Source: Desulfobacteraceae bacterium (lineage in GTDB: Bacteria > Desulfobacterota > Desulfobacteria > Desulfobacterales > Desulfosalsimonadaceae). Taken from it: a stretch of DNA of 8,622 bases. Both the position numbers and the translations under genes were made by a program. How positions within the stretch are numbered: position 1 is the stretch's first letter; the number at the start of each line of letters is the position of its first letter. The stretch lies in contig PUOB01000386.1 in the NCBI GenBank assembly GCA_003551985.1, forward strand, positions 1 to 8,622, in the 5' to 3' direction. Shown here in pieces: positions 1 through 5,573 of this stretch. The notes under the pieces are model-generated. The model saw nothing but the letters and a program-made list of their open reading frames with translations. It had not been told where the DNA came from and did not search any database.

Positions 1-99
1 CAGTTTAAAATGATATGGGCATACCAGAATTGGCACGGCAAACGGTATTACCGTAAAAACATCCGGCCGGCCATGCAGGAACGCTTTGCCGACCTTTGA
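1..99 (+). CDS. C-terminal fragment of an unidentified protein (5' end outside window)
   Basis: Frame 1 is open from the first base to a TGA at 97-99 and gives 32 residues rich in aromatic and basic residues (AYQNWHGKRYYRKNIRP, then a short tail). The gene begins before the window, so no domain can be assigned. The basic, aromatic C-terminus vaguely recalls the tails of some flavodoxin-like or NADPH-dependent FMN reductase proteins, which would suit the flavoprotein genes next to it, but that is only an impression. The frame could also be open by chance, although the residue composition looks protein-like. Confidence 0.45.
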   Translation, partial: QFKMIWAYQNWHGKRYYRKNIRPAMQERFADL

Positions 100-112
100 T
101 ATCATCTGTATG

Positions 113-234
113 TCATAAATATATAGGCTCCGAAATCAGATCGCCCATGCCCCGGGAGGCTGAAATATCAGCGATTTTGGTGTCCGCCAGGCCAAAAATC
201 TCTGAAAGCTCAGCGCGATTTTACTCTCCGTCAT
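113..234 (-). pseudogene. possible remnant of a small frameshifted ORF
   Basis: On the minus strand, an ATG at 234 opens a frame beginning MTESKIA. The neighbouring frame, open from 220 down to the TGA at 113-115, reads ELSEIFGLADTKIADISA and then about 14 more residues. One frame change near 213-216 would join them into a protein-like peptide of about 40 residues. It lies just downstream of the nitroreductase gene on the same strand. No family is recognised. It may be a decayed small gene or chance. Confidence 0.2.
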
Positions 235-282
235 TGATACCCGGCGGTGCTCATGAGCCTGCTGATCGCCAGGACAACGGCA

Positions 283-1143
283 TTATATATCCCTCAGATA
301 TTTCCAGCTGGCAATATATTCCACATCCTTAGGCACGGAGGGGATATCAGGGTTTTCAATTTTCCAGAGGCCGCTTTTACAATCGATGTCGGCGGCAAGC
401 TCGAAATGGCACATGGCGATTCCCATGTCGATACGCTGTAAATCCATCGTGAACATGCTTTTAAATCCTGCTGTCCGCTTTAGAAAAAAATGAACCCCAT
501 TATCATCTGCAACCAGACGCCAGGGCTGCTTGTTTACGGCCGAAGGAGCGAGTCTGACCATTTCAAGGGGTACTTCGAGCTCGCCAGCGCTGCTTTTATT
601 CAGTGGTTCATTGAATGTGCGATAAAAGAAGATTTCCGGCCAGGATTTTCGATTTTTTGATCCGGCGCTCACGTGAAAAACCAAGTCTGTCAAGCTGCGC
701 TTGCCGGCGCGGTATCCAATCGGACTCACAACAGGCAGTGTTTCTTCGGGTTTCAACGTGATCTTTTCGGCAAAGAGTTCCCTGCTGAAGCTCGCCCCCA
801 TCCAACAGGTGTCCAGGCCGATAGCCGTCGCAAAGAGAATGATCCGTTCAAATAAATATCCCACATCTTCCATATCCCCTGGGCCTTGGCAGACAATGCC
901 CGCAATAAATGTTTCCGCGCCCTTGATTACGCCGTAAGTCCCGGCAACTTTTCCCGTGAACTTCAGATTAAGGTCAACCATTTCAAACCTTGCCGATGAG
1001 CCGAAAGGCGGTTTGTTCAGATCAGCAATAAACTGTAAAACCTGTTCTTTTTTTTCGGTTTCTACAGGCTTGTCAGTATAAGTCCGCCTGGATTTTCTTT
1101 TTTTGATGATATCTGTTATTGGCATATTCGTCAGGCTGGCCAT
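283..1143 (-). CDS. nitroreductase-family protein (TM1586-type, FMN-dependent)
   Basis: The product is 286 residues with the two-half layout of the putative TM1586-type nitroreductases. The N-terminal half has the FMN-phosphate-binding basic start (IIKKRKSRRTY, residues 12-22) and a helix leading into GLDTCWMGASF (109-119). The C-terminal half has RLAPSAVNKQPWRLV (197-211) and DMGIAMCHFELAA (239-251), both typical of the family. Members bind FMN in the cytoplasm and use NAD(P)H to reduce nitro compounds, quinones or unknown substrates; the physiological substrate here cannot be told. The start at 1143 has an AAGGA ribosome-binding site about 8 bases upstream, whereas the alternative Met7 has none. 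No signal peptide or membrane segment is seen. The gene lies downstream of, and in the same direction as, the broken FAD oxidoreductase, so the two may once have been cotranscribed. Confidence 0.85.
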   Translation of the reverse strand: MASLTNMPITDIIKKRKSRRTYTDKPVETEKKEQVLQFIADLNKPPFGSSARFEMVDLNLKFTGKVAGTYGVIKGAETFIAGIVCQGPGDMEDVGYLFERIILFATAIGLDTCWMGASFSRELFAEKITLKPEETLPVVSPIGYRAGKRSLTDLVFHVSAGSKNRKSWPEIFFYRTFNEPLNKSSAGELEVPLEMVRLAPSAVNKQPWRLVADDNGVHFFLKRTAGFKSMFTMDLQRIDMGIAMCHFELAADIDCKSGLWKIENPDIPSVPKDVEYIASWKYLRDI

Positions 1144-1274
1144 ATGATTTATCCTTTCAGTCAGAGAGTGGGCTTCTGGATAGGCCTCCTTGTGGGTAAT
1201 GTTAAGTTGACACTAACAATAAAGCCCAGAAACTCGAAGGGGACACCAATTGTAAACCATGCGAGCATATTCAG

Positions 1275-2010
1275 TCAACTGATTGCCATGAACAGCCTGA
1301 TTTGATGTTGCAAAGCCGGTGAAGCTCGAATATACTCCCAATAAGTACGAAAACCGTCATAACTGTTGGGTTCAGGGAGTTTGAAGGCCGGCAGTGAAAG
1401 GACGACTTTATCGGCTTTAATTAATTCCCCATCCGCAACCACGCCCACTGCATGATTGTCTTCCAACGCAATTTTTTCTACTTTGGTGCTCGTGCGTATT
1501 TCCCCCTGCCTTTTGATAGTATCTTTCCATAACTGGAACAGGGGCTTCCATCCCCCACGCGGATACATGACCGAGATCCCCTCCTTGAGAACCTTCTGCA
1601 TGTTGGTCAGCATTTCCCCTGCAGAGGATTTCTCCAGGAAAGGACATACCTGCATTGAAGCGGAAACCATGTGAAAATAGCGCCTGAGCCCGCCAGAAAC
1701 CCCTTTTTCATCCAACCACGCGTCAACGGTTGTCTCCATATATGGTGAATGGTCGCCCCTTTTGGTTTTCAGTATTAACGGCAACCCCTTTGTCAGCAGG
1801 TCTTTTTTGGAAATCAGCCGGGTCGATAAAAACAGTTTCGGGCTGGTGGGAAAGACTTTTGCCTTGCCGTCAATATCAAATACCCACGATGTTCCCAAAG
1901 CGTTGTACTGCACCTCATGGCCCAGCATGCGGCATGTCCGGGAAATGGCGCTTTTGGGCCCAAAGCTGCAGCCCGCTGCTCCCGCCACCGACGATAATTG
2001 TGTCATACAT
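1275..2010 (-). pseudogene. degraded NAD(P)/FAD-dependent oxidoreductase (phytoene dehydrogenase-like)
   Basis: An ATG at 2010, preceded by an AAAAGGAAA ribosome-binding site, opens MYDTIIVGGGSSG, the classic Rossmann beta strand and glycine loop for FAD. That frame stops after about 32 codons. The following frame then continues as GPKSAISRTCRMLGHEVQY and runs to a TGA at 1275, reading like the middle of a phytoene-desaturase-type oxidoreductase: substrate-domain text, a YPRGGWKPLF segment, and a beta strand with GVVADGELIKADKVVLSLP. The stretch normally found between the glycine loop and this region (the acidic residue binding the ribose, the GGR motif and the following strand) is missing, which suggests an internal deletion of roughly 50-60 codons that also broke the frame. 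The C-terminal FAD-binding segment is also missing. Such enzymes usually exceed 450 residues, and about 245 remain here. An ATG inside the shifted frame could express a fragment, but it would lack the cofactor-binding site. A sequencing error could explain the frameshift but not the missing segments. Confidence 0.7.
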
Positions 2011-2206
2011 GTTGGGTTTCCTTTTCGGGAAAATGCTTCAACTTGTTGCTGAGATCCTGCTTCCGCAAAGAATCCCCTTTGCATTCAGTTGGAACTTTTT
2101 TGCGTTAGCTCCGCTCCAGGGTTGCCGAATAGAAAGACGACGCGAAGATTATCGAAAAGTACATGCTTTTATTGTAAGGTTGCTCTATAAGAATTAATAG
2201 AAACTA

Positions 2207-2235
2207 AAAATATCTCGAAATGTCAGATGTTTCAA
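2207..2235 (-). promoter_or_regulatory. possible sigma70-type promoter for the minus-strand oxidoreductase locus
   Basis: Read on the minus strand, TTGAAA (2230-2235) and TATTTT (2207-2212) are separated by 17 bases in an AT-rich stretch about 200 bases upstream of the ATG at 2010. Each hexamer matches four of six consensus positions, so this is a weak prediction. Confidence 0.25.
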
Positions 2236-2283
2236 GCATAATCTAAGTTGACCTGCAGTACGAAACCAAACAGATGTCATTAA

Positions 2284-2298
2284 AGGGGGATGACCCCT
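2284..2298 (+). other. small hairpin upstream of tspO
   Basis: AGGGG and CCCCT form a perfect 5-bp stem with a GATGA loop. An overlapping, mutually exclusive pairing is GTCAT (2276-2280) with ATGAC (2290-2294). An ATG at 2299 directly after the stem opens a six-codon reading frame (MQETTL) ending in TGA at 2317-2319. Whether any of this regulates tspO is unknown; it may be chance. Confidence 0.25.
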
Positions 2299-2345
2299 AT
2301 GCAGGAAACGACGCTCTGAGTTGAATATGGGTAATAATGGCAAAC

Positions 2346-2353
2346 AGAAGGGG
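2346..2353 (+). promoter_or_regulatory. ribosome-binding site that decides the tspO start
   Basis: AGAAGGGG lies 7 bases before the GTG at 2361. The upstream ATG at 2337 in the same frame has no comparable purine-rich site, so GTG 2361 is the better start. Confidence 0.6.
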
Positions 2354-2360
2354 TGATACA

Positions 2361-2843
2361 GTGCGCCAAACCGCTCTTAGACTGGCCGGCCTTGTTTTCT
2401 GGATCGGCATTTGCTACCTGGTCGCCTGGACCGGTGCTCTCGTATCACCGGGCATGGCCCCTACCGACTGGTATGATGCGCTCAACAAACCGGCATGGAA
2501 TCCTCCGGGCTGGGTGTTCGGCCCGGTGTGGACCGCCCTTTATACTATGATGGGCGTCGCTGCCTGGATCGTCTGGGATCGATTCGGATTGAAGGCAGCC
2601 AAAGCCGCGCTTGTCGCTTTTGTTATTCAGTTACTGTTAAACGGTTTATGGTCCAGGCTTTTCTTCGGCATGCAGGAGCCGGGGTGGGCGTTTTTTGAGA
2701 TTCTCCTGCTTTTAGCCGCCATTGTCATAACAACCGTTTTGTTTTTCAGGAAAAACGCAGTGGCCGGGTGGCTGATGGTGCCATACATTCTTTGGGTCGG
2801 CTATGCATCGACGTTAAATGGCGCAATCTGGATTATGAACTGA
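2361..2843 (+). CDS. tspO: TspO/MBR family tryptophan-rich sensory protein
   Basis: The product is 160 residues from GTG 2361, matching the usual TspO length of about 155-160; starting at ATG 2337 would add eight residues. Five hydrophobic segments fit the five-helix TspO fold (about 9-29, 50-72, 79-100, 108-128 and 135-157). Family signatures are present in order: KPAWNPPGWVFGPVWTALY (43-61), LNGLWSRLFF (93-102) and PYILWVGYASTLNGAIW (141-157), with the tryptophan-rich character of the family. TspO proteins are membrane proteins that bind porphyrins and related ligands and have been linked to tetrapyrrole handling and stress signalling; the ligand here is unknown. It is flanked by long noncoding stretches and appears to be a single-gene unit. 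The window shows no tetrapyrrole gene nearby, although the haem enzyme KatG lies downstream. Confidence 0.93.
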   Translation: MRQTALRLAGLVFWIGICYLVAWTGALVSPGMAPTDWYDALNKPAWNPPGWVFGPVWTALYTMMGVAAWIVWDRFGLKAAKAALVAFVIQLLLNGLWSRLFFGMQEPGWAFFEILLLLAAIVITTVLFFRKNAVAGWLMVPYILWVGYASTLNGAIWIMN

Positions 2844-3186
2844 TTTTATCGGGCATGAAATCGGCCTGTATGGGCGCACTTGTTCCGGTAATGTGCAGCG
2901 GAAGGGGCATTTTCTGCAACTTGGAATGATAGCCGTATGATGCATTGTTGCCCGGTGAATCAGCCTGCGAATAAATATTTAGATTAAATTTAAAATTTTT
3001 TAACATATTCAAAGCTTGACCATTTACCATCCAATTCCCTGTATCCTCAGTTACAACTGTTAACCAAGCTTTCGATACCGCTGCTAAAGCTGTGCTCTTT
3101 CTGGTTATCTTGCAAATATTATGATGATAACCTGATAACCGGAAACCATATAAGCATTTTTTGAGCCTCTCCATATCAAATAACCC
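2844..3186. other. AT-rich intergenic stretch without a convincing gene
   Basis: I see no recognisable gene here. On the + strand a 24-codon ATG frame (2855-2929) reads MKSACMGALVPVMCSGRGIF and then stops; it has no clear ribosome-binding site. The minus-strand frame spanning the stretch has no domain, no good ribosome-binding site, and runs into the end of tspO. A very AT-rich patch lies near 2970-3005. An inverted repeat just upstream of the toxin-antidote promoter is listed separately. Confidence 0.5.
3103..3140. repeat. GGTTATC / GATAACC inverted repeat with a second GATAACC copy
   Basis: GGTTATC (3103-3109) is the reverse complement of two tandem copies of GATAACC (3126-3132 and 3134-3140). 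It sits 45-85 bases upstream of the -35 element of the toxin-antidote operon. Autoregulatory HTH antidotes bind inverted repeats, so this is a possible upstream operator, but operators usually overlap the promoter itself. Confidence 0.3.
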
Positions 3187-3214
3187 TTGACATATGTATC
3201 CCAATGGCTACAAT
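3187..3214 (+). promoter_or_regulatory. sigma70-type promoter of the RelE-like toxin / antidote operon
   Basis: A perfect TTGACA (3187-3192) is followed, after 16 bases, by TACAAT (3209-3214, five of six to consensus). The predicted transcription start, about 7 bases downstream, falls at or next to the ATG at 3221, so the transcript would be leaderless or nearly so. Confidence 0.6.
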
Positions 3215-3220
3215 ATTGTC

Positions 3221-3511
3221 ATGATTGAAATCCGAAAAACTGACACTTTTGCTCAATGGATCGATGGATTACAAGATATTCGTGCTCGTGCTCGAATCTT
3301 TGTCCGCATTGAGCGACTATCGGCAGGAAACCCGGGAGACGTTAAGCCAGTTGGTGAGGGCGCATCAGAGATGCGGATTGATTACGGCCCCGGCTATCGG
3401 GTCTATTTTAAAAAGATAGGACAAAGGGTAGTTATTTTATTGGCTGGCGGTGACAAAAATACCCAGTCCAAAGACATCAAAACCGCCTTACATTTATCAC
3501 GAAATTTGTAG
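3221..3511 (+). CDS. RelE/ParE-superfamily addiction-module toxin (HigB-like killer protein)
   Basis: From ATG 3221 the product is 96 residues beginning MIEIRKTDTFAQWIDGLQDI, the usual opening of the short 'addiction module killer protein' family. It continues with RARARIFVRIERL (21-33), GNPGDVKPVGEGASEMRIDY (37-56) and PGYRVYFKKIGQ (57-68), where the conserved RIDYGPGYRVYF core forms the RelE-type beta sheet, and ends in LLAGGDKNTQSKDIKTA. Toxins of this fold generally cleave mRNA on the ribosome. The frame is open back to 3194, but the promoter would place transcription start near 3221 and the family normally begins at this methionine. The stop codon is embedded in the ribosome-binding site of the downstream antidote, so the two are translated as one operon. 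The toxin-first order matches this family and higBA modules. Confidence 0.88.
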   Translation: MIEIRKTDTFAQWIDGLQDIRARARIFVRIERLSAGNPGDVKPVGEGASEMRIDYGPGYRVYFKKIGQRVVILLAGGDKNTQSKDIKTALHLSRNL

Positions 3512-3520
3512 GAGTAAATA

Positions 3521-3826
3521 ATGGCAAAAACTAAAACCTCCAAATATGATGCCGCAGAACACCTTCGCACCTCTGAGGAAATGGCTGCATACCTTGAGGC
3601 GTGTCTTGAGGAGGCGAATGGTGACGCCCAATTTATTGCTAAAGCTCTTGGTGACATTGCTCGGGCTAAGGGCATGTCACAAGTGGCACGCGATGCTGGT
3701 CTGTCTCGCGAAAGCCTTTATAAAGCGCTTTCTGGAGAACGGACGCCTAGTTTTGACACAATACTAAAGGTCATTGGTGCTCTAGGGCTAAAACTTCATG
3801 CCGAACCGGTCCAAACAAATACCTGA
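3521..3826 (+). CDS. HTH addiction-module antidote (HI1420 family, HigA-like)
   Basis: The product is 101 residues. The N-terminal part SEEMAAYLEACLEEANGD (18-35) and DAQFIAKALGDIARAKGMSQ (35-54) are hallmarks of the HI1420-type antidotes. A Cro/C1-like helix-turn-helix follows (about 50-75, AKGMSQVARDAGLSRESLYK), then ERTPSFDTILKVIGALGLKL (73-92). It should neutralise the toxin encoded just upstream and bind the operon promoter. The start is set by TAGGAG about 7 bases before ATG 3521, and the gap to the toxin stop is only 9 bases. The GC content and codon use resemble those of the toxin. Confidence 0.9.
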   Translation: MAKTKTSKYDAAEHLRTSEEMAAYLEACLEEANGDAQFIAKALGDIARAKGMSQVARDAGLSRESLYKALSGERTPSFDTILKVIGALGLKLHAEPVQTNT

Positions 3827-3988
3827 CCAGCCCAATCATGGCTTGCACGGGATCGCAGCAAGAGCACCGCGAGGTCTTGTTCTTCTGGGGGTGTTTGCTG
3901 GCATAGTCGCTTACAGCCGGTAAAAGGTAACCTGCCAATGTTGGATCGAAACACGGTCCAACTCCCGTCGTAAAAAGGAACGTTGATC

Positions 3989-4057
3989 GTGAAATATTTC
4001 GTATTGCCTGCTTTTTCTTGTATTGTTGTCATTCCTATTGGCGGACGAAGCACCTAA
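3989..4057 (+). CDS. possible 22-residue hydrophobic peptide ending inside the attC-like site
   Basis: GTG 3989 is preceded by AAGGAA with an 8-base gap and encodes MKYFVLPAFSCIVVIPIGGR plus two residues. The TAA at 4055-4057 lies within the first core (ACCTAAC) of the attC-like site. Stop codons at or in the 5' edge of attC are common for cassette genes. The peptide is hydrophobic and could be a membrane miniprotein, but it is short enough to be chance. Confidence 0.25.
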   Translation: MKYFVLPAFSCIVVIPIGGRST

Positions 4058-4111
4058 CCCGTCGCTGCATTCGATGCCGCAAATCCGTGCGGCTGAACTT
4101 CCACGTTGAGT
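4052..4111 (+). other. attC-like integron recombination site (60 bases)
   Basis: The left end ACCTAAC (4052-4058) fits the R'' consensus RYYYAAC, and the right end GTTGAGT (4105-4111) fits the R' consensus GTTRRRY. Inside, GCTGCA (4064-4069) and TGAAC (4094-4098) pair as an L''/L' set that leaves one extrahelical G and one mismatch. The centre forms a perfect hairpin, GCCGCA / TGCGGC with loop AATCCG (4076-4093). The phrase GGCTGAACTTCCACGTTGAG closely resembles the right half of many known attC sites, and 60 bases is the classical length. The orientation places the cassette gene to the left on the + strand, which is where the toxin-antidote pair lies. R'' and R' pair only partly, so the site may be decayed. 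No intI gene or second clear attC is in the window. Confidence 0.6.
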
Positions 4112-4307
4112 GCACCATAACTTGCCTAAAAATGCGCTATTCCCGGGGCTCCTGAAATTTGCACATTGAATCTGGCAATCCTGTCCGGACCGAAATTCGC
4201 ATTACTGGAGGGGATAGCTGCCTTATGATTAACTGCTGAAACATCCGCATTCTCCTCTTGGTTAAAGCTGACTTATGCATGACTCACGCCCCCCAATTGA
4301 AAAACGC

Positions 4308-4336
4308 TTGATCTTGCTCCTTTAAATGTATATACT
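4308..4336 (+). promoter_or_regulatory. mazEF promoter
   Basis: TTGATC (4308-4313, four of six to -35 consensus) is followed, after 17 bases, by TATACT (4331-4336, five of six to -10 consensus). Transcription would start near 4343, about 25 bases before the mazE start. The -10 lies inside an inverted repeat. Confidence 0.55.
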
Positions 4337-4348
4337 TTAGATATACAT
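4326..4348 (+). promoter_or_regulatory. palindromic operator overlapping the mazEF -10 element
   Basis: ATGTATAT (4326-4333) and ATATACAT (4341-4348) are perfect inverted repeats 7 bases apart, spanning the -10 hexamer and the likely transcription start. MazE-type antitoxins bind such palindromes and repress their own operon, so this is the expected autoregulatory site. Confidence 0.6.
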
Positions 4349-4366
4349 CAATGAAGGGAGGCAAGC

Positions 4367-4615
4367 ATGCAAACGAAGATCCAGAAGTGGGGAAACAGCC
4401 AGGGGTTGAGGTTAAACAAGGATCTGCTTGAAAGTGCCGGCCTCAAGACTGGCGATGAAGTTAAAATAAGCGTCGAAGATAGCGCTTTGGTAATTGTGCC
4501 GGCAAGAAAAATCCGGGGCAAATACCGATTGGAAGACCTTGTGGCCCGTATCCCCGAAGACCACTTGCCGAAAGAAGTAGACTGGGGCAAGCCGTCCGGC
4601 AGGGAGGAATGGTAA
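4367..4615 (+). CDS. mazE: AbrB/MazE-family antitoxin
   Basis: The product is 82 residues. The N-terminal half is the AbrB-like swapped-hairpin DNA-binding domain: IQKWGNSQGLRLNKDLLESA (5-24), then GLKTGDEVKISVEDSALVIV (25-44). The acidic, flexible C-terminus (about 50-82, with LEDLVARIPEDHLPKEVDWG) is the part that wraps the toxin in MazEF complexes. The ribosome-binding site GGGAGG lies 6 bases before ATG 4367. Its stop codon directly abuts the toxin start, so translation is coupled. Role: neutralise MazF and repress the operon at the palindrome just upstream. Confidence 0.92.
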   Translation: MQTKIQKWGNSQGLRLNKDLLESAGLKTGDEVKISVEDSALVIVPARKIRGKYRLEDLVARIPEDHLPKEVDWGKPSGREEW

Positions 4616-4951
4616 ATGGCCGCCTATATTCCCGGGCAGGGCGATATTGTCGCGCTTACATTTGATCCCCAGTCCGGGCATGAACAAAAAGGCCGCCGCC
4701 CGGCCCTGGTTATCAGCAAGAGGCTGTTCAACCGGGGAACCGGAATGGCCATTGTATGCCCGATTACAAACACTTTCCGCAATTTACCTTTTCATATGGC
4801 GATCCCGGAGGAAAGCGAACTCACCGGATACGTCATGGTGGAACAGGTGAAATCCGTTGATTTCCGCTCCCGCGAGGCAAAGCTGATCGAAAAGAAAAGC
4901 GGCGTTCTGCTGGCCGAGGTATTATCTATTCTGGATGCCTGTATTTACTAA
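4616..4951 (+). CDS. mazF: MazF/PemK-family endoribonuclease toxin
   Basis: The product is 111 residues, the usual MazF length. GQGDIVALTFDPQSGHEQKG (7-26) is the family opening, followed by RRPALVISKRLFN (27-39), AIVCPITNTFRNLPF (45-59) and VMVEQVKSVDFRSRE (73-87). Aligned by eye to Escherichia coli MazF, Arg28 and Thr51 correspond to the catalytic Arg29 and Thr52, so the enzyme looks intact. The family cleaves single-stranded RNA at short sequence motifs and arrests growth; the motif cut here cannot be predicted. The ATG follows the mazE stop with no gap. Further details of regulation are in the operator entry. Confidence 0.93.
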   Translation: MAAYIPGQGDIVALTFDPQSGHEQKGRRPALVISKRLFNRGTGMAIVCPITNTFRNLPFHMAIPEESELTGYVMVEQVKSVDFRSREAKLIEKKSGVLLAEVLSILDACIY

Positions 4952-5012
4952 TTTAAGCTGACGGCGACATGGTCATGGTCCGGTCATCAGTTTGTATTTT
5001 GCTGAGATGCCA

Positions 5013-5423
5013 ATGCCCGAGACTAAGCCATTTATTGATACAAATATTCTTCTTTATCTACTGTCGGAAGATAATGACAAGGCTGACCGTGCCGAGGAAA
5101 TAGTGCGCGCGGGGGGCCGAATCAGCGTGCAGGTCTTAAACGAATTTGCTAACGTTGCCCTGCGAAAAATAGCCATGTCATGGGGGGAAACAAACGAGGC
5201 TTTAAAACTGCTTCGTTCAATCTGTCCAACCGATCCTTTGACTCTCGAAACCCATGAGAGGGGGCTGTTGGTGGCTGAGCGCTACAGGTTGAGCATTTGC
5301 GATTCTATGATCATAGCCGCCGCTCTTATAGGAAACTGTGAAATCCTGTATTCCGAGGATATGCAAGACGGGCTGCTAATCGATCACCAATTGCGTATTC
5401 TTAATCCTTTCAAAGTTTTCTGA
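5013..5423 (+). CDS. PIN-domain ribonuclease (VapC-like toxin), without adjacent antitoxin
   Basis: The product is 136 residues from ATG 5013. All four acidic positions of the PIN active site are visible: Asp9 in FIDTNILLYLL, Glu44 in VLNEFANVALRK, Asp97 in SICDSMIIAAAL, and Asp116 (or Glu115) in LYSEDMQDG. These proteins are Mg-dependent ribonucleases, mostly toxins that cut tRNA or rRNA. ATG 5013 is chosen because TGAG ends 6 bases upstream and because it places the first Asp at residue 9, as is usual; ATG 5007 and TTG 4992 are alternatives. The usual VapB antitoxin is missing: only about 60 bases separate it from mazF, with no room for one, and none follows. It might be controlled by an antitoxin elsewhere or be a leftover. 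The ribosome-binding site is weak, consistent with low expression or coupling to mazF. Confidence 0.88.
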   Translation: MPETKPFIDTNILLYLLSEDNDKADRAEEIVRAGGRISVQVLNEFANVALRKIAMSWGETNEALKLLRSICPTDPLTLETHERGLLVAERYRLSICDSMIIAAALIGNCEILYSEDMQDGLLIDHQLRILNPFKVF

Positions 5424-5573
5424 AAAGCCCTTCAGGGCACCTCCAGATAAGATCTTCTTACAATGCCAGATAAAATTTCTGTCTCCTTTCATCTGAAAGT
5501 CTCATAATCACTTCCTGCGGTGATCATAGTAAACCGGTCAGATTATTTGCTACTGACAGGCCAAAAATTGGGG

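Larger units (their letters stand above)
3827..4366. other. gene-poor stretch between the two toxin-antitoxin modules
   Basis: No recognisable protein gene is seen. The stretch holds a candidate 22-residue ORF, the attC-like site and, at its right end, the mazEF promoter/operator, all listed separately. The minus-strand frame 3796-4053 starts at the edge of the attC-like site and runs into the antidote gene; it has no recognisable domain. From 4112 to 4300 I find nothing beyond a short TTAAC/GTTAA inverted repeat. Confidence 0.5.

Noticed and set aside
1169..1259. Hydrophobic minus-strand stretch reading WFTIGVPFEFLGFIVSVNL just before the nitroreductase gene
   Set aside because: It has no start codon in frame and is too short. 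It may be a remnant of another gene, but nothing supports a specific call.
2037..2112. Second attC-like candidate: GCAAAG/CTTTGC hairpin (2065-2082) followed by GGAACTTTTTTGCGTTAGCT
   Set aside because: The right half resembles attC and the hairpin is perfect, but the left end CTTCAAC and right end GTTAGCT each break the consensus, the two ends do not pair, and the arms lack a matching L-box.
1203..2252. Nine-base direct repeat TAAGTTGAC at 1203-1211 and 2244-2252 flanking the broken oxidoreductase
   Set aside because: It could suggest target-site duplication, but there are no terminal inverted repeats or transposase, and a 9-base match at this distance can occur by chance.
2833..3204. 123-codon minus-strand frame over the tspO-toxin gap
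   Set aside because: It has no recognisable domain or ribosome-binding site, an AT-rich composition, and overlaps both the tspO end and the toxin promoter. Most likely an open frame by chance.
3796..4053. 85-codon minus-strand frame between antidote and attC-like site
   Set aside because: It overlaps the antidote gene, has no family signature, and starts at the edge of the attC-like site without a good ribosome-binding site.
5427..5438. GCCC-TTCA-GGGC hairpin after the PIN gene as a terminator
   Set aside because: The stem is only 4 bp and the T run lies on the minus-strand side, where no gene ends.
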